Below, in pieces: positions 6,983 to 15,833 of a stretch of 64,000 nt of DNA. Under the pieces are notes generated by a model. The model did no database searches. It was not told the DNA's origin and saw only the letters and a list, made by a program, of their open reading frames with translations. This stretch comes from Salibacterium aidingense DSM 18341 (GTDB taxonomy: Bacteria > Bacillota > Bacilli > Bacillales > Marinococcaceae). Location: NCBI RefSeq assembly GCF_000429685.1, contig NZ_AUCI01000001.1, positions 372,001-436,000 on the forward strand, read 5' to 3'. A program made the position numbers and the translations under genes. The stretch's first letter is position 1, and each line of letters opens with the position of its first letter.

Positions 6983-9754
6983 TTATTCGGTAGTGTCGAC
7001 AGCATCTACGACGAAGCTGGCACCGCCGTATGCTTCTTTAAGCTCTACGACTGCCTGTTCATCGTTCGGGGAGTAAGTGACTTCTGCGATCATATCCATG
7101 CTGAGTTCCGCGTCGGAAGAGGTCAATTGATCGATGTTGTCAATCTGCCAATTGCCCTCTTCATCCTGGGACACGTCCAGCTCGTCTACGTCGTCAGCGA
7201 GCTCAAGGCTGTCGATCTGGGAAATGCTGTTTTCTACTTCCACTTCAACTTGTGCCAGGGTAGTGGTGAAGTCTCCTTCTACGTGTTCAAGGTAGATCGT
7301 AGCGGTTCCTTCTGATTCGCCGGTGGCTTCAAAGCTCATTGCTTCGGAAGCATTTACGTTATCTGTTTCATCGCCTGCGATACTGGCGACTTCCTCATCG
7401 CTTGTTCTTACTTGAAGCTGGCCGGATTCATCGAAGTTCTCCAACGCTTCTTCTACTTCGCTGTCACTAAGGTTAATGTCATCATACATGGCGCTCGCGC
7501 TGATTTCGAAGTCCAGTTCATCGGAGTCCTGATTGATTGATCCGTCCTCCAATGCATCCTGAAGATCAACGGATTCTGGATCAGCAGATAAGCTGAATTC
7601 GTCGACATCTTCGGAATCGAGCTGAACAAATTCGAGTATTGTCGAACCAATTTCTTCGTTGTCGTATGTGAAGTCAACCTGATACTCACCTTCGAGATCC
7701 TCTGGATAGGAAAGCTCTACTTTGCCTTCACTGTCCACTTCAACCGAACCTGAATCTACTTCGTTGTCCTCTTCATCTGTAATCGTATAGCCAATGCTTT
7801 CCCCTTCACCAAATGGCTGGTCGTACTGATCCAGGACCGTAAAGGTGTCAGCAGATGCGCTAGTAGTATAACGCTTTGTTGTTCCATCTGCTTCGATGCC
7901 GCTGACTTCCTGGTTAGCGACAACTTCAAGGTCGTATTCTACAGGATCATCCATGCCTTCAAACTGGACGTTCAGCGTCACATCGCCTTCTCCTGTAACC
8001 TGAAGACCATCCTCATTGTAGTAAGCAATCGAAGCATCACTGGAAGTTACAGTTTCAATTTCAGGGAAGGATGCTTCATCCGCATCTACTTCTTCACCGA
8101 AGCTGTTCGTGCCGGCAACCGGCATAATGTCATAACCTTCGTGATCCGGAGTAACAAAGTCATTCTCATAGCGGTCGCCGTTTTCATCAAACAGGCCTAC
8201 TTCTGTTACCTCTGATACTTCCGCCTCTCCGCTTACGCTGACTTCCATTTCATCCGACTCTACTTCATTGCCGTCTTCATCTGTGATCTGCACAGCATAA
8301 CGGAAGCTCTCCGGAATATCACTGTGTGTGCCGTCAATGATGCCTTCTTCCTGGGCTTCGTCCGTGTCAAACGGCGCTTCATTAGAGTTATATAAAAATT
8401 CTACTTCATAACCGGCATCTTCCAGATCTTCAACAGAAAGATTACGGATTCCGTTAACGGTGAAACCAAGCTGCTGGTCTTCCGCTTCCCTGATCTGATC
8501 TGTTGTTGCTTCGACGGAATCGACCTCAATCTCCGTATAATCAAATTCTGTCTCAAATCCATTGACGGACAGCGTGCCTGCCATGCCTTCGAGATCATTA
8601 TCTTCATGTTCCACTACAACTGTTTCTCTGTCTTCTCCGATTTCAACATTGGTCGGGCTGACTTCTGTTTCTTCCTCGTCTTCATCTACTACAGATACGT
8701 TAAGCATGTCTTCTACATCGGAGCTGTCCCAATCTTCATCCAGTTCTTCTTCCAAAGTGATTTCAAAACTGGAGGTAGAGCGGACAGATAGATCTTCCAC
8801 GGTAAGTTCAGAAGATTGTTCCCCGCCGCCTGTGAACGTCAAGCCGGTGTCCTCGCCTTGATAGGAAAGGCTGTATTCTTCATCGTCTGCCTGCTCTTCT
8901 GTTGTCAGACGAACCACGGTTCCTTCCGCGTCCTGACTCACTTCAGAATCCTCGGGAGAAATAGTTTCGGCATCCTCGACATCCAGGTCTGGATCAATGC
9001 TGAAGTCTTTCGCATTTACCTCACCATCGACGCTTCCTCTAAAGCTTACTTCAACAGTGGTGTTATTCACAGCTTCTGCCTGAACAATATCAGATTCTTC
9101 ACCCTGATCCACTTCCATGGCGCGTTCAAGGAATACAGCGAACTGAGCCCTTGTTACCGTTTCATCTGGACGGAACATATTATCCGCTGTATCTGTAATA
9201 TTATATTGTGCCAGGGTGCGGACGTTGTCCCGGTGACTTTCATGGACATCGTCGAGATCCACAACATTTGGATCTTCTCCGTCTTTCGGTTCAAGATCAA
9301 AAGCCCGAACAAGGATAGTGGCCATCTGTTCGCGGGAAAGGTCCATGCCTGCCGCAAACTGTGTATTATTTTCCCGTCCTTTAATTAACCCTTCTTCTTT
9401 AACAGCGGCCGCATACGGCGTGAAATAGCTTTCTGATGTCAGATCTTCAAATGGCGGTTCCACATCCTCATCAGTATCCAAATCAAAGGCTGCTACCAGC
9501 ATCGCAGCTACCTGACCACGGTTGATTTCTTCCCCGGGACGATATTCCCCGTTCGAATAACCGCTGATAATTCCCTGATCCGCTAAGTTTTGAATCGAGC
9601 TCGACGCCCAATAGTCGTTATCCACATCCGGGAACGACTCCGCGGCATCCGCCTGCTGCACGTCTGCCGGTGTTACAGCACCAGCTGCTGCCACCATTGC
9701 TGCAGAAACGGATCCTGCGAGAAACCTGCGGTAAGTTTTTGGTTGATATGCCAC
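6983..9754 (-). CDS. Large S-layer homology (SLH) surface protein
   Basis: This is a cell-surface protein of about 923 residues. I set the start at the GTG 9754, because GGAGGA lies 6 bases upstream; the frame is open further up without a ribosome site. A signal peptide (residues 1-38, ending AADVQQADA region) is followed by three SLH domains at about 39-92, 100-153 and 165-215, which bind pyruvylated secondary cell-wall polymer. The rest (about 220-923) is a very acidic, Ser/Asp/Glu-rich series of beta-sandwich-like segments with no enzyme motif seen. It is probably the main S-layer subunit or a related surface protein, and the acidity fits a salt-adapted organism. A structured leader precedes it. 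Confidence 0.85.
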   Translation of the reverse strand: MAYQPKTYRRFLAGSVSAAMVAAAGAVTPADVQQADAAESFPDVDNDYWASSSIQNLADQGIISGYSNGEYRPGEEINRGQVAAMLVAAFDLDTDEDVEPPFEDLTSESYFTPYAAAVKEEGLIKGRENNTQFAAGMDLSREQMATILVRAFDLEPKDGEDPNVVDLDDVHESHRDNVRTLAQYNITDTADNMFRPDETVTRAQFAVFLERAMEVDQGEESDIVQAEAVNNTTVEVSFRGSVDGEVNAKDFSIDPDLDVEDAETISPEDSEVSQDAEGTVVRLTTEEQADDEEYSLSYQGEDTGLTFTGGGEQSSELTVEDLSVRSTSSFEITLEEELDEDWDSSDVEDMLNVSVVDEDEEETEVSPTNVEIGEDRETVVVEHEDNDLEGMAGTLSVNGFETEFDYTEIEVDSVEATTDQIREAEDQQLGFTVNGIRNLSVEDLEDAGYEVEFLYNSNEAPFDTDEAQEEGIIDGTHSDIPESFRYAVQITDEDGNEVESDEMEVSVSGEAEVSEVTEVGLFDENGDRYENDFVTPDHEGYDIMPVAGTNSFGEEVDADEASFPEIETVTSSDASIAYYNEDGLQVTGEGDVTLNVQFEGMDDPVEYDLEVVANQEVSGIEADGTTKRYTTSASADTFTVLDQYDQPFGEGESIGYTITDEEDNEVDSGSVEVDSEGKVELSYPEDLEGEYQVDFTYDNEEIGSTILEFVQLDSEDVDEFSLSADPESVDLQDALEDGSINQDSDELDFEISASAMYDDINLSDSEVEEALENFDESGQLQVRTSDEEVASIAGDETDNVNASEAMSFEATGESEGTATIYLEHVEGDFTTTLAQVEVEVENSISQIDSLELADDVDELDVSQDEEGNWQIDNIDQLTSSDAELSMDMIAEVTYSPNDEQAVVELKEAYGGASFVVDAVDTTE

Positions 9755-9787
9755 ACTAACTCCTCCTTCAAGAGAATAATAGATTAT

Positions 9788-9859
9788 AACCATTTTGGGG
9801 TTCTGGAAAGACCTATTCCTGAAACTACTAAGTATTAAACATAAAACCCAAAAATGGTT
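9788..9859 (-). promoter_or_regulatory. Long inverted repeat in the SLH gene leader
   Basis: Two 17-base arms (9788-9804 and 9843-9859; AACCATTTTTGGGTTTT on the minus strand against AGAACCCCAAAATGGTT) pair with one mismatch and one G-U across a 38-base loop, ending about 34 bases before the GTG start. The segment GGAATAGGT also occurs twice nearby. 5' hairpins that stabilise abundant S-layer mRNAs are known; this role is inferred here. Confidence 0.5.
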
Positions 9860-10053
9860 GGGAATACAAACCTATTCCGGTCCTTCCCTTTTTCAACTTT
9901 AGAAGAAACCACATCATTTGAAAATCAATCATCGGAACCAATTCTTCTTCCCTCTTTTTCTTTTCTGCTGCCTGTGGTAGGCTGTTTTTCGTTATTTTTT
10001 GGTAAATGAATGACTCCCTGCCATGAACATCTAGATATTAATAGAATTTTCCA

Positions 10054-10115
10054 TTTTTTCGACACGTGCCTGTCACCTGTCGTATACGACAGGTGACAGG
10101 CACGTGTCGAAAAAA
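10054..10115. repeat. Perfect 62-bp palindrome built from the dispersed repeat
   Basis: Arms 10054-10084 and 10085-10115 are exact reverse complements (31+31 bp, centre CGTA|TACG). Each arm contains CGACACGTGCCTGTCACC, related to the dispersed repeat core but inverted on itself. It sits in the 3' region between the SLH gene and the small lipoprotein gene. Confidence 0.95.
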
Positions 10116-10149
10116 AATAACCCCCGTTCCACTTCATAGCGGAACGGGG
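10111..10149 (-). terminator. Terminator of small lipoprotein gene
   Basis: CCCCGTTCC/GGAACGGGG (10122-10130 and 10141-10149) with a 10-base loop, followed on the minus strand by a T run that merges with the edge of the palindrome. It starts 12 bases past the stop at 10162 and could act in both directions. Confidence 0.85.
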
Positions 10150-10161
10150 TTTTTTATGATT

Positions 10162-10581
10162 TTATTCCAGTGTGGCCTGCTCCAGCATTTCCCCTTCTTG
10201 GGCATAAATAACATCGACCGTTTGATCGGGATAGACCTCCCGGATCATATCCGAATGAGCGGATTTCATATCATCGGACAATTCCTGCCCAGCAGCGATG
10301 GAAATATCGATGTTAATGGTCTGGCCGTCTTCTCCATCGACTTGCTGGACCATCGCTTCTTCCACACTTTCTTCGCTTTCCAGCTGTTCTTTCAGATCTT
10401 CATTGGAACTGAGCTCTGCAGACGGGGCCTGCACTTCTTCATTGTTTTCTGTGTCTTCTTCTGTCTCCTGGTTGTCGGGAGCAGCTTGTTCTTCTGCATC
10501 TTCTCCCGAAGAACAAGCTGCTGCAACTGCCATTCCTGCTGTCAAAACACCTGCTAAAACCAATGTGCGTGCAAATCTCAT
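10162..10581 (-). CDS. Small acidic lipoprotein, unknown function
   Basis: A 139-residue lipoprotein. The ATG at 10581 follows GGAGAGG at 8 bases. The signal peptide RTLVLAGVLTAGM ends in lipobox AAAC, then comes an acidic spacer (about 25-60) and a short C-terminal domain containing INIDISIAAGQEL and a conserved-looking VYPDQTVDVIYAQEG. It lies 85 bases downstream of the RND pump gene and ends in a strong terminator, so it may be the last gene of the pump operon. No known family was recognised. Confidence 0.65.
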   Translation of the reverse strand: MRFARTLVLAGVLTAGMAVAAACSSGEDAEEQAAPDNQETEEDTENNEEVQAPSAELSSNEDLKEQLESEESVEEAMVQQVDGEDGQTINIDISIAAGQELSDDMKSAHSDMIREVYPDQTVDVIYAQEGEMLEQATLE

Positions 10582-10666
10582 ACCAATGTCCTCTCCTTTT
10601 TTTCTCATGCCAAACGTAGTATATTTCATTCTTTCTATCCTTGTACAGGGCGTTTGTTCCTATTTT

Positions 10667-13600
10667 TTACATCTCTTCTCCAGCATTCATCTTTTTCATT
10701 CTCTTTTTCTCTTTCCGATTTTCTTTCTTCCGTTTGAACCATAACACCATATTATCCGATGCAGCATAAACCACTGGAATCAGGATAAGAGTGAACAAGG
10801 TCGAAAAAGCGAGACCAAAAATGATAACAATCGCCATAGGAGCCTGTGCTTCTGCCCCTTCTCCAAAGCCGATCGCAATCGGAAGCATCGCCAGAACCGT
10901 CGTCAGCACCGTCATCATGATGGGGCGGAGACGAGCCGGGCCGGCATCCAGGATCGCTTCATCGCGTTCCAGCCCTTCGTCCCGACGCTGGTTAATATAA
11001 TCAACCAGGACGATCGCGTTGTTTACCACAATCCCTGCCAGCATAATCAAACCGATAAAGGCCGTGATACTTAACGGCGTCTGGGTGATAAATAAACCTA
11101 CCATCACCCCGATGAGCGTCGCCGGCATCGAGAACATAATTACAAATGGCTGGATAAAGGACTCAAACTGAATAGCCATAACCGCATACACTAGGAAAAT
11201 GGAAGCAATCAGTGCTAATCCAAGATCCCCGAAGGCTTCCTGCATATCCTCGGATTCCCCGCCGTAATCAACGGAATAGCCGCTCGGCATATTCATTTGA
11301 TCCATGGCTGTCTGAACCTCGGTAGCTACATCGCCCAGCACGTAATCCGGGGCAATATCACTTGTGATATTGATCTGGCGCTGCTGGTCTTCTCTGCTAA
11401 TCTGCGTCGGACCAGTTGTCTCATTTAACTCAGCAACAGCAGCCAGCGGTACGCCGGCTCCTTCCGCCCCGGTTAACGTTAGATTTCTAACATCCGCGAG
11501 CTGTTCTCTGGCGCTTCCCGGAAGGATGACTTCCACGGAGATTTCTTCGCCTTCCTCCCGGTATTCCGTGGCAACCTGGCCGTTAAAGGAGGTCATCACC
11601 TGTCCCATAATATTTTGATAGGTAAGACCATATTGCGAAGCCTGCTGCCGGTCAATATCAAGTTCAAGCTGCGGGTTGCCGTCCCCGGAAGAATCATCTA
11701 CGTTCATTGTACCCGGGATGTTTTCTATTTCAAACATGGCCTGTTCCGCCAGGTCATCCAGCACTTCAATCTCCTGGCCGCTGATATTTATTGAAATCGG
11801 ATCACCGCTGCCGGCTGCCCCGGACGCCATATTCTGCACAGAAATATCCGCCCCAGGGATCCGATCCGCCTGGTCGGAGAGTTCGGAGATGAGATCACTG
11901 GTTTCAAGGTCCCGTTCTCCGGAATCAATTAAGGAAATATTCACATCCGCCTGGTTATTACTGCTTCCACCAACCGGACCGCTTCCTCCGCCCACGGTGG
12001 AATACGTCGAATCAATAATGTCCTGGTAAGGCTCGATCATATTCCATACTTGATTGACAGCCTGCTGCGTCTCTTCCTGGGTAGAAGCTTCCGGGGTTTC
12101 CACACTGACCATGATTTCCCCTTCGTCTGATTCAGGAATAAATACAGCGCCTATCGCAGGAACCAGAGCCAGCGAACCAATCACCAACAGGAAGGTGAGA
12201 AAGATAACCGTTTTCCTGAATCGAAGCGACCAGCGCAGCATCCGCTGATAGCGGTCATTTACCGCCCTGCCGAATTTGTTAAGACGGCTGTCTTCCTTCG
12301 TCTGCATCGCTTCTTCTTTAATAAACTGGGAAGCAAACATAGGCACGATCGTTAAAGCTGCCAGCAGCGAAGCAATTAAGGCAAACGAAACCGTTAACGC
12401 CAGCGGTCCGAATAATTCGGAGGCAATTCCTTCGACAAAAACAAGCGGCAGAAAGACAACAAGCGTGGTACTCGTCGAAGCTACAACCGCACTTCCGAGT
12501 TCTTTTGCCCCGGCTATGGCTGCTTCTTTTCTTGATTTACCGTACTCCATATGCTTATAGATACTCTCGAGAATGACGATCGCACTGTCCACCATCATCC
12601 CGACACCAAGAGCAAGTCCTCCCATCGTCAGGATGTTCAAGGATTCTCCCGTGAAATACATCAAGGTGAACGTGGCAATAATCGAAATCGGAATGGAGAT
12701 GCCAATGACCATTGTGGCCCGGATACTCCGCAAAAAGGCAAGCAGGACGAGCACAGCAAAAAGAGCCCCGAACAAGAGGTTGTTAAACACACTGTTAATA
12801 GAAGACTCTATGTAATCTGCAGCGTCATAAACGATTTCGAGCTCGACATCTTCTCCCAATTCTTCATTTAAGTCAGAGACAATGTCGCGCAGAGACTGTG
12901 ATACGTCTACGGTATTGGCATCCGATTGTTTCATCATTGAAAACATCATCGATGAGCTGCCGTTGACAAAGGTTTCGGATCCCCCGTCTTCGACGGTATC
13001 CACAATATCCGCCACGTCGCTTAAGTGAACATTGCCTCCTTCCGGGAGCGGAATCAGCGTATTGGCGATATCATCTACCGCTGTAAATTCGCCATCCACA
13101 CGAAGCTGCAAATCCCGGCCGCCGCTTTCCACTTCACCGACCGACCCGGAATCATTTTCTGCATTTAAGGCATTCACGACATCATCCGCCGTTAACTGAT
13201 ACCGGTTCAAGTCTTCAACCCGAAGCTGGGTCTCGATTTCCCGGTCCTTCATCCCTTCAATGCCGGCACTGGCTACACCGGAGCCCTGTTCGAGCTGCGG
13301 CTGGATTCGTTCCTCTGCCAGCTGCTGCATATCCAGACTCTTCGTATCTCCGGAGATACCAATCCACATCATCGCCTGCTGATTGGGATCAAAGCGGAGC
13401 ACCGACGGATCGTCGGCTCCATCCGGAAGCTGAGCGGACGCGCCGTCAATAGCTTCACGGATATCAAGCATGGCCTGATCCAAATCGGTACCAAAATCAA
13501 ACTGAATCATAATCAGGGAAGAACCGGAGGAAGACTGAGACGAAATCGTATCCAGATTGTCGAGTGTACCCATGGAATCTTCCAGCGGTTCGGTTACCGT

Positions 13601-13783
13601 TTCTTCAATATCTTCCGGTGCGGTTCCTTCATAGCTTGTCGTTACAATCGCAAACGGAAGGTCCATTTCCGGATACAAATCAATCGCCAGATTCCGGAAA
13701 GATACCATTCCTAAAACCAATACCATGGCGATCACCATGAATATGCCAACAGGACGTTTGACAGACCAACTTGAGAGATTCAT
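10667..13783 (-). CDS. RND family efflux transporter (AcrB/SwrC type)
   Basis: A 1038-residue proton-driven exporter with the RND architecture: TM1 at about 10-30, a large porter loop, a TM2-6 block (about 335-500), TM7 near 530, a second porter loop and TM8-12 (about 860-1015). Proton-relay motifs appear as GVGMMVDSAIVILE in TM4. The closest well-known relative in Firmicutes is SwrC (YerP) of B. subtilis, a lipopeptide and bile-acid exporter; I infer only a similar role. Its ATG overlaps the stop of the adaptor gene (ATGA), so the two are translationally coupled. Confidence 0.9.
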   Translation of the reverse strand: MNLSSWSVKRPVGIFMVIAMVLVLGMVSFRNLAIDLYPEMDLPFAIVTTSYEGTAPEDIEETVTEPLEDSMGTLDNLDTISSQSSSGSSLIMIQFDFGTDLDQAMLDIREAIDGASAQLPDGADDPSVLRFDPNQQAMMWIGISGDTKSLDMQQLAEERIQPQLEQGSGVASAGIEGMKDREIETQLRVEDLNRYQLTADDVVNALNAENDSGSVGEVESGGRDLQLRVDGEFTAVDDIANTLIPLPEGGNVHLSDVADIVDTVEDGGSETFVNGSSSMMFSMMKQSDANTVDVSQSLRDIVSDLNEELGEDVELEIVYDAADYIESSINSVFNNLLFGALFAVLVLLAFLRSIRATMVIGISIPISIIATFTLMYFTGESLNILTMGGLALGVGMMVDSAIVILESIYKHMEYGKSRKEAAIAGAKELGSAVVASTSTTLVVFLPLVFVEGIASELFGPLALTVSFALIASLLAALTIVPMFASQFIKEEAMQTKEDSRLNKFGRAVNDRYQRMLRWSLRFRKTVIFLTFLLVIGSLALVPAIGAVFIPESDEGEIMVSVETPEASTQEETQQAVNQVWNMIEPYQDIIDSTYSTVGGGSGPVGGSSNNQADVNISLIDSGERDLETSDLISELSDQADRIPGADISVQNMASGAAGSGDPISINISGQEIEVLDDLAEQAMFEIENIPGTMNVDDSSGDGNPQLELDIDRQQASQYGLTYQNIMGQVMTSFNGQVATEYREEGEEISVEVILPGSAREQLADVRNLTLTGAEGAGVPLAAVAELNETTGPTQISREDQQRQINITSDIAPDYVLGDVATEVQTAMDQMNMPSGYSVDYGGESEDMQEAFGDLGLALIASIFLVYAVMAIQFESFIQPFVIMFSMPATLIGVMVGLFITQTPLSITAFIGLIMLAGIVVNNAIVLVDYINQRRDEGLERDEAILDAGPARLRPIMMTVLTTVLAMLPIAIGFGEGAEAQAPMAIVIIFGLAFSTLFTLILIPVVYAASDNMVLWFKRKKENRKEKKRMKKMNAGEEM

Positions 13784-15450
13784 TGTGCCATTCCTCCATC
13801 GCTATCCGAAGAATAGGCAGCTATCCGTTTCACTCCTGTATCATTCATGTAATCCAAGGAAGTTGTTTCTTCCTCTTCTCCTGATTCTTCGGAGTCTGTT
13901 TCATCTTCCGCCTCTTCGGAGGAATTGCTCCCTTCTTCGTTTTCAGCCTCCTCGACCGCGGTTCCGTCTTCCAGGAAGTACTGACCGCGGGTGATTACAG
14001 GGGTGCCTTCTTCAATATCTGCTTCCACTGCACTGTAATCCGATTCTTCGCGTACTACTTCCACCGGTACAAGCACTGCCTGATTCTCTTCCCGGATAAA
14101 AATCGACGGTTCTCCTTCTACATTAATGATGGCTTCCGTCGGCACAAGCAGGCCGTTTTCTACATGGGTTTCATATAACAGAATTTCCCCGTAAATCCCT
14201 GATCTCAATTCGTTATCGGGGTTATCCACCTGCACTTCTACGTTAAACATGCCATTATCATCGGAGGAATCCGCAATATGAGTAACCGTTCCTGTCCTGG
14301 TTTCCTCATTGGAAGGGAAGCGGACCTCCATTTCATCGCCTTCTTCAAAACTGGAAAGCTGCTCCGACGTAACCGATGCGGTCACATTTAATGTATTCAT
14401 TTCTCCAATCGTGATCATGCTGTCCTGCTGGGAATAATATTCCCCCGGCTCTACTGTCACCGATAAAATTTTACCGGCACTCGGCGCAGTTACTACCGCG
14501 TCTTCCAGGTTTTGTTCCGCCTGTCTAACGGCGGTCTCCTGCTGTTCCACATTAGCCCGGGCATCTTCAATGCTCCCGGAAGCTTCATCCACGGACGCAT
14601 TAGAAGACTCAATTCTCGCCCGCATTTCCTGCTTCGAATCCCTGGCTTCTTCCAGCGAAGATCTCGCTGATTCAACCTGGGATTCCAGCTGATCAATATT
14701 ATATTCCTGCTTTGCCTGTTCGAGGCTGTTTTCTGCCTCTGTTACACTATCTTCAGCGTCTGCCACAGCATCTTCTGCATTTTCCAGCTCCTGTTTCGAA
14801 ATCAACCCTTCATCAAAAAGCTGCTGGCTCCGGTTTCGTTCCCGCTCAGCCGTTGCCAGATTCCGTTCGGCGGTATCCAGCGCCTGCTCGGCATTCTCTA
14901 TTTCATCACCATAATTTTCTTTGGCCTGTTCTAAATCAATTTGAGCCCGTTCATACTGCTCTTCTGCCTGACGGATCGCGTGATCAGCGTTATTCAGGGA
15001 AGCCTGGGATTCCTGCACACCAGCTTCCGCTCCCCGTTTACCGGCCTGCGAAATAGCAACGTTACTCTGTGCACTCCGCAGAGCAGCCCGCTCCTGTTCC
15101 AGCGTATTGCGGAGGGCGGAGTCATCCAGTCTCGCCAGCACCTGCCCCTGTTCAACCTGATCTCCTTCTTCCACCAGGACTTCGTTCACATCTGCTGTCA
15201 CTTCAGGGGTTAACGACACTTCAGATAATGCTTCCGTTGTCGCGTTAACAATCCGAGTACCTTCCAGATCCCCTATTTCTGCTTCTGCTGTCTCCACTAC
15301 GACAGCGTCTTCTTCCTCTGTGTCTACGTCTGCGGATTGACACCCCGATATCATAAAAAATCCCAGCACTCCAATCAAGACGTGCCATCTATGCAAAAAC
15401 GATACGTTAACACCGCGGCTCTTCTTCAATTCCCCGTTTCCCCCATTCAT
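13780..15450 (-). CDS. RND efflux adaptor (membrane fusion protein), lipoprotein
   Basis: A 556-residue HlyD/AcrA-type adaptor. The signal with lipobox ISGC lies at about residue 34-37. Two halves of a lipoyl/barrel-sandwich domain flank a very long coiled coil of about 190 residues (about 110-300, rich in Ala, Glu, Gln). This is followed by a beta-barrel and an acidic Ser/Glu tail. It couples the RND pump to an outer component. The ATG at 15450 has no ribosome site; an internal TTG (ELKKSRG region) or leaderless-like initiation is possible, since a good promoter ends about 18 bases upstream. It overlaps the pump gene by 4 bases. Confidence 0.88.
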   Translation of the reverse strand: MNGGNGELKKSRGVNVSFLHRWHVLIGVLGFFMISGCQSADVDTEEEDAVVVETAEAEIGDLEGTRIVNATTEALSEVSLTPEVTADVNEVLVEEGDQVEQGQVLARLDDSALRNTLEQERAALRSAQSNVAISQAGKRGAEAGVQESQASLNNADHAIRQAEEQYERAQIDLEQAKENYGDEIENAEQALDTAERNLATAERERNRSQQLFDEGLISKQELENAEDAVADAEDSVTEAENSLEQAKQEYNIDQLESQVESARSSLEEARDSKQEMRARIESSNASVDEASGSIEDARANVEQQETAVRQAEQNLEDAVVTAPSAGKILSVTVEPGEYYSQQDSMITIGEMNTLNVTASVTSEQLSSFEEGDEMEVRFPSNEETRTGTVTHIADSSDDNGMFNVEVQVDNPDNELRSGIYGEILLYETHVENGLLVPTEAIINVEGEPSIFIREENQAVLVPVEVVREESDYSAVEADIEEGTPVITRGQYFLEDGTAVEEAENEEGSNSSEEAEDETDSEESGEEEETTSLDYMNDTGVKRIAAYSSDSDGGMAQ

Positions 15451-15467
15451 TCAAAGTTGCCTATTCA

Positions 15468-15495
15468 ATTATACGATAGATTCAGACTACCGCAA
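15468..15495 (-). promoter_or_regulatory. Sigma-A promoter of the RND operon
   Basis: TTGCGG, 16-base spacer, perfect TATAAT on the minus strand. The -10 box ends 18 bases before the adaptor ATG, giving a very short leader. Confidence 0.65.
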
Positions 15496-15794
15496 TGGTT
15501 TCACTACAAATAATGGATGCCGTAACAAGATTTCCATCCAGCGCCCGCCTTTTTCTAAGTCGTGAGGCGGACCTCCATGTCTGTCCTATGTACTACCCTT
15601 GTTTTCCAGGGCGTTATGTACGAAAGAAATCTCTGTGCGGTTTTACAACATTCAAAAAAACCCCCCACCCAGACTATGAAAATGATTATGAAATATAACT
15701 GTTTAAAAACTAAACTATTTACTAATTTAAGCCAAAAGGGCTACAACGTCAACTATAATTAGAGAAACTCATAAACTCTTCACATTCTTTCCAT
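15496..15794. other. Intergenic stretch upstream of the RND operon
   Basis: About 300 bases between the RND promoter and the TolC-gene terminator. It contains short plus-strand frames without ribosome sites; nothing is supported as a gene. Confidence 0.5.
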
Positions 15795-15829
15795 AAAAAA
15801 CCCTGCAGGGAGCGTTTCCCTGCAGGTTT
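15795..15829 (-). terminator. Terminator of the TolC-like gene
   Basis: CCTGCAGGG/CCCTGCAGG stem with a 7-base loop and T6 on the minus strand, ending the TolC-like transcript before the RND operon promoter. Confidence 0.9.
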
Positions 15830-15833
15830 ATAT

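Noticed and set aside
8562-8861. Plus-strand Ser/Thr-rich frame opposite the SLH gene
   Set aside because: It is the mirror of the acidic coding strand of a clear gene, with no ribosome site or domain.
9925-10137. Minus-strand frame of 70 codons across the 62-bp palindrome
   Set aside because: It lacks a ribosome site, and about a third of it is the palindrome itself; the sequence is not protein-like.
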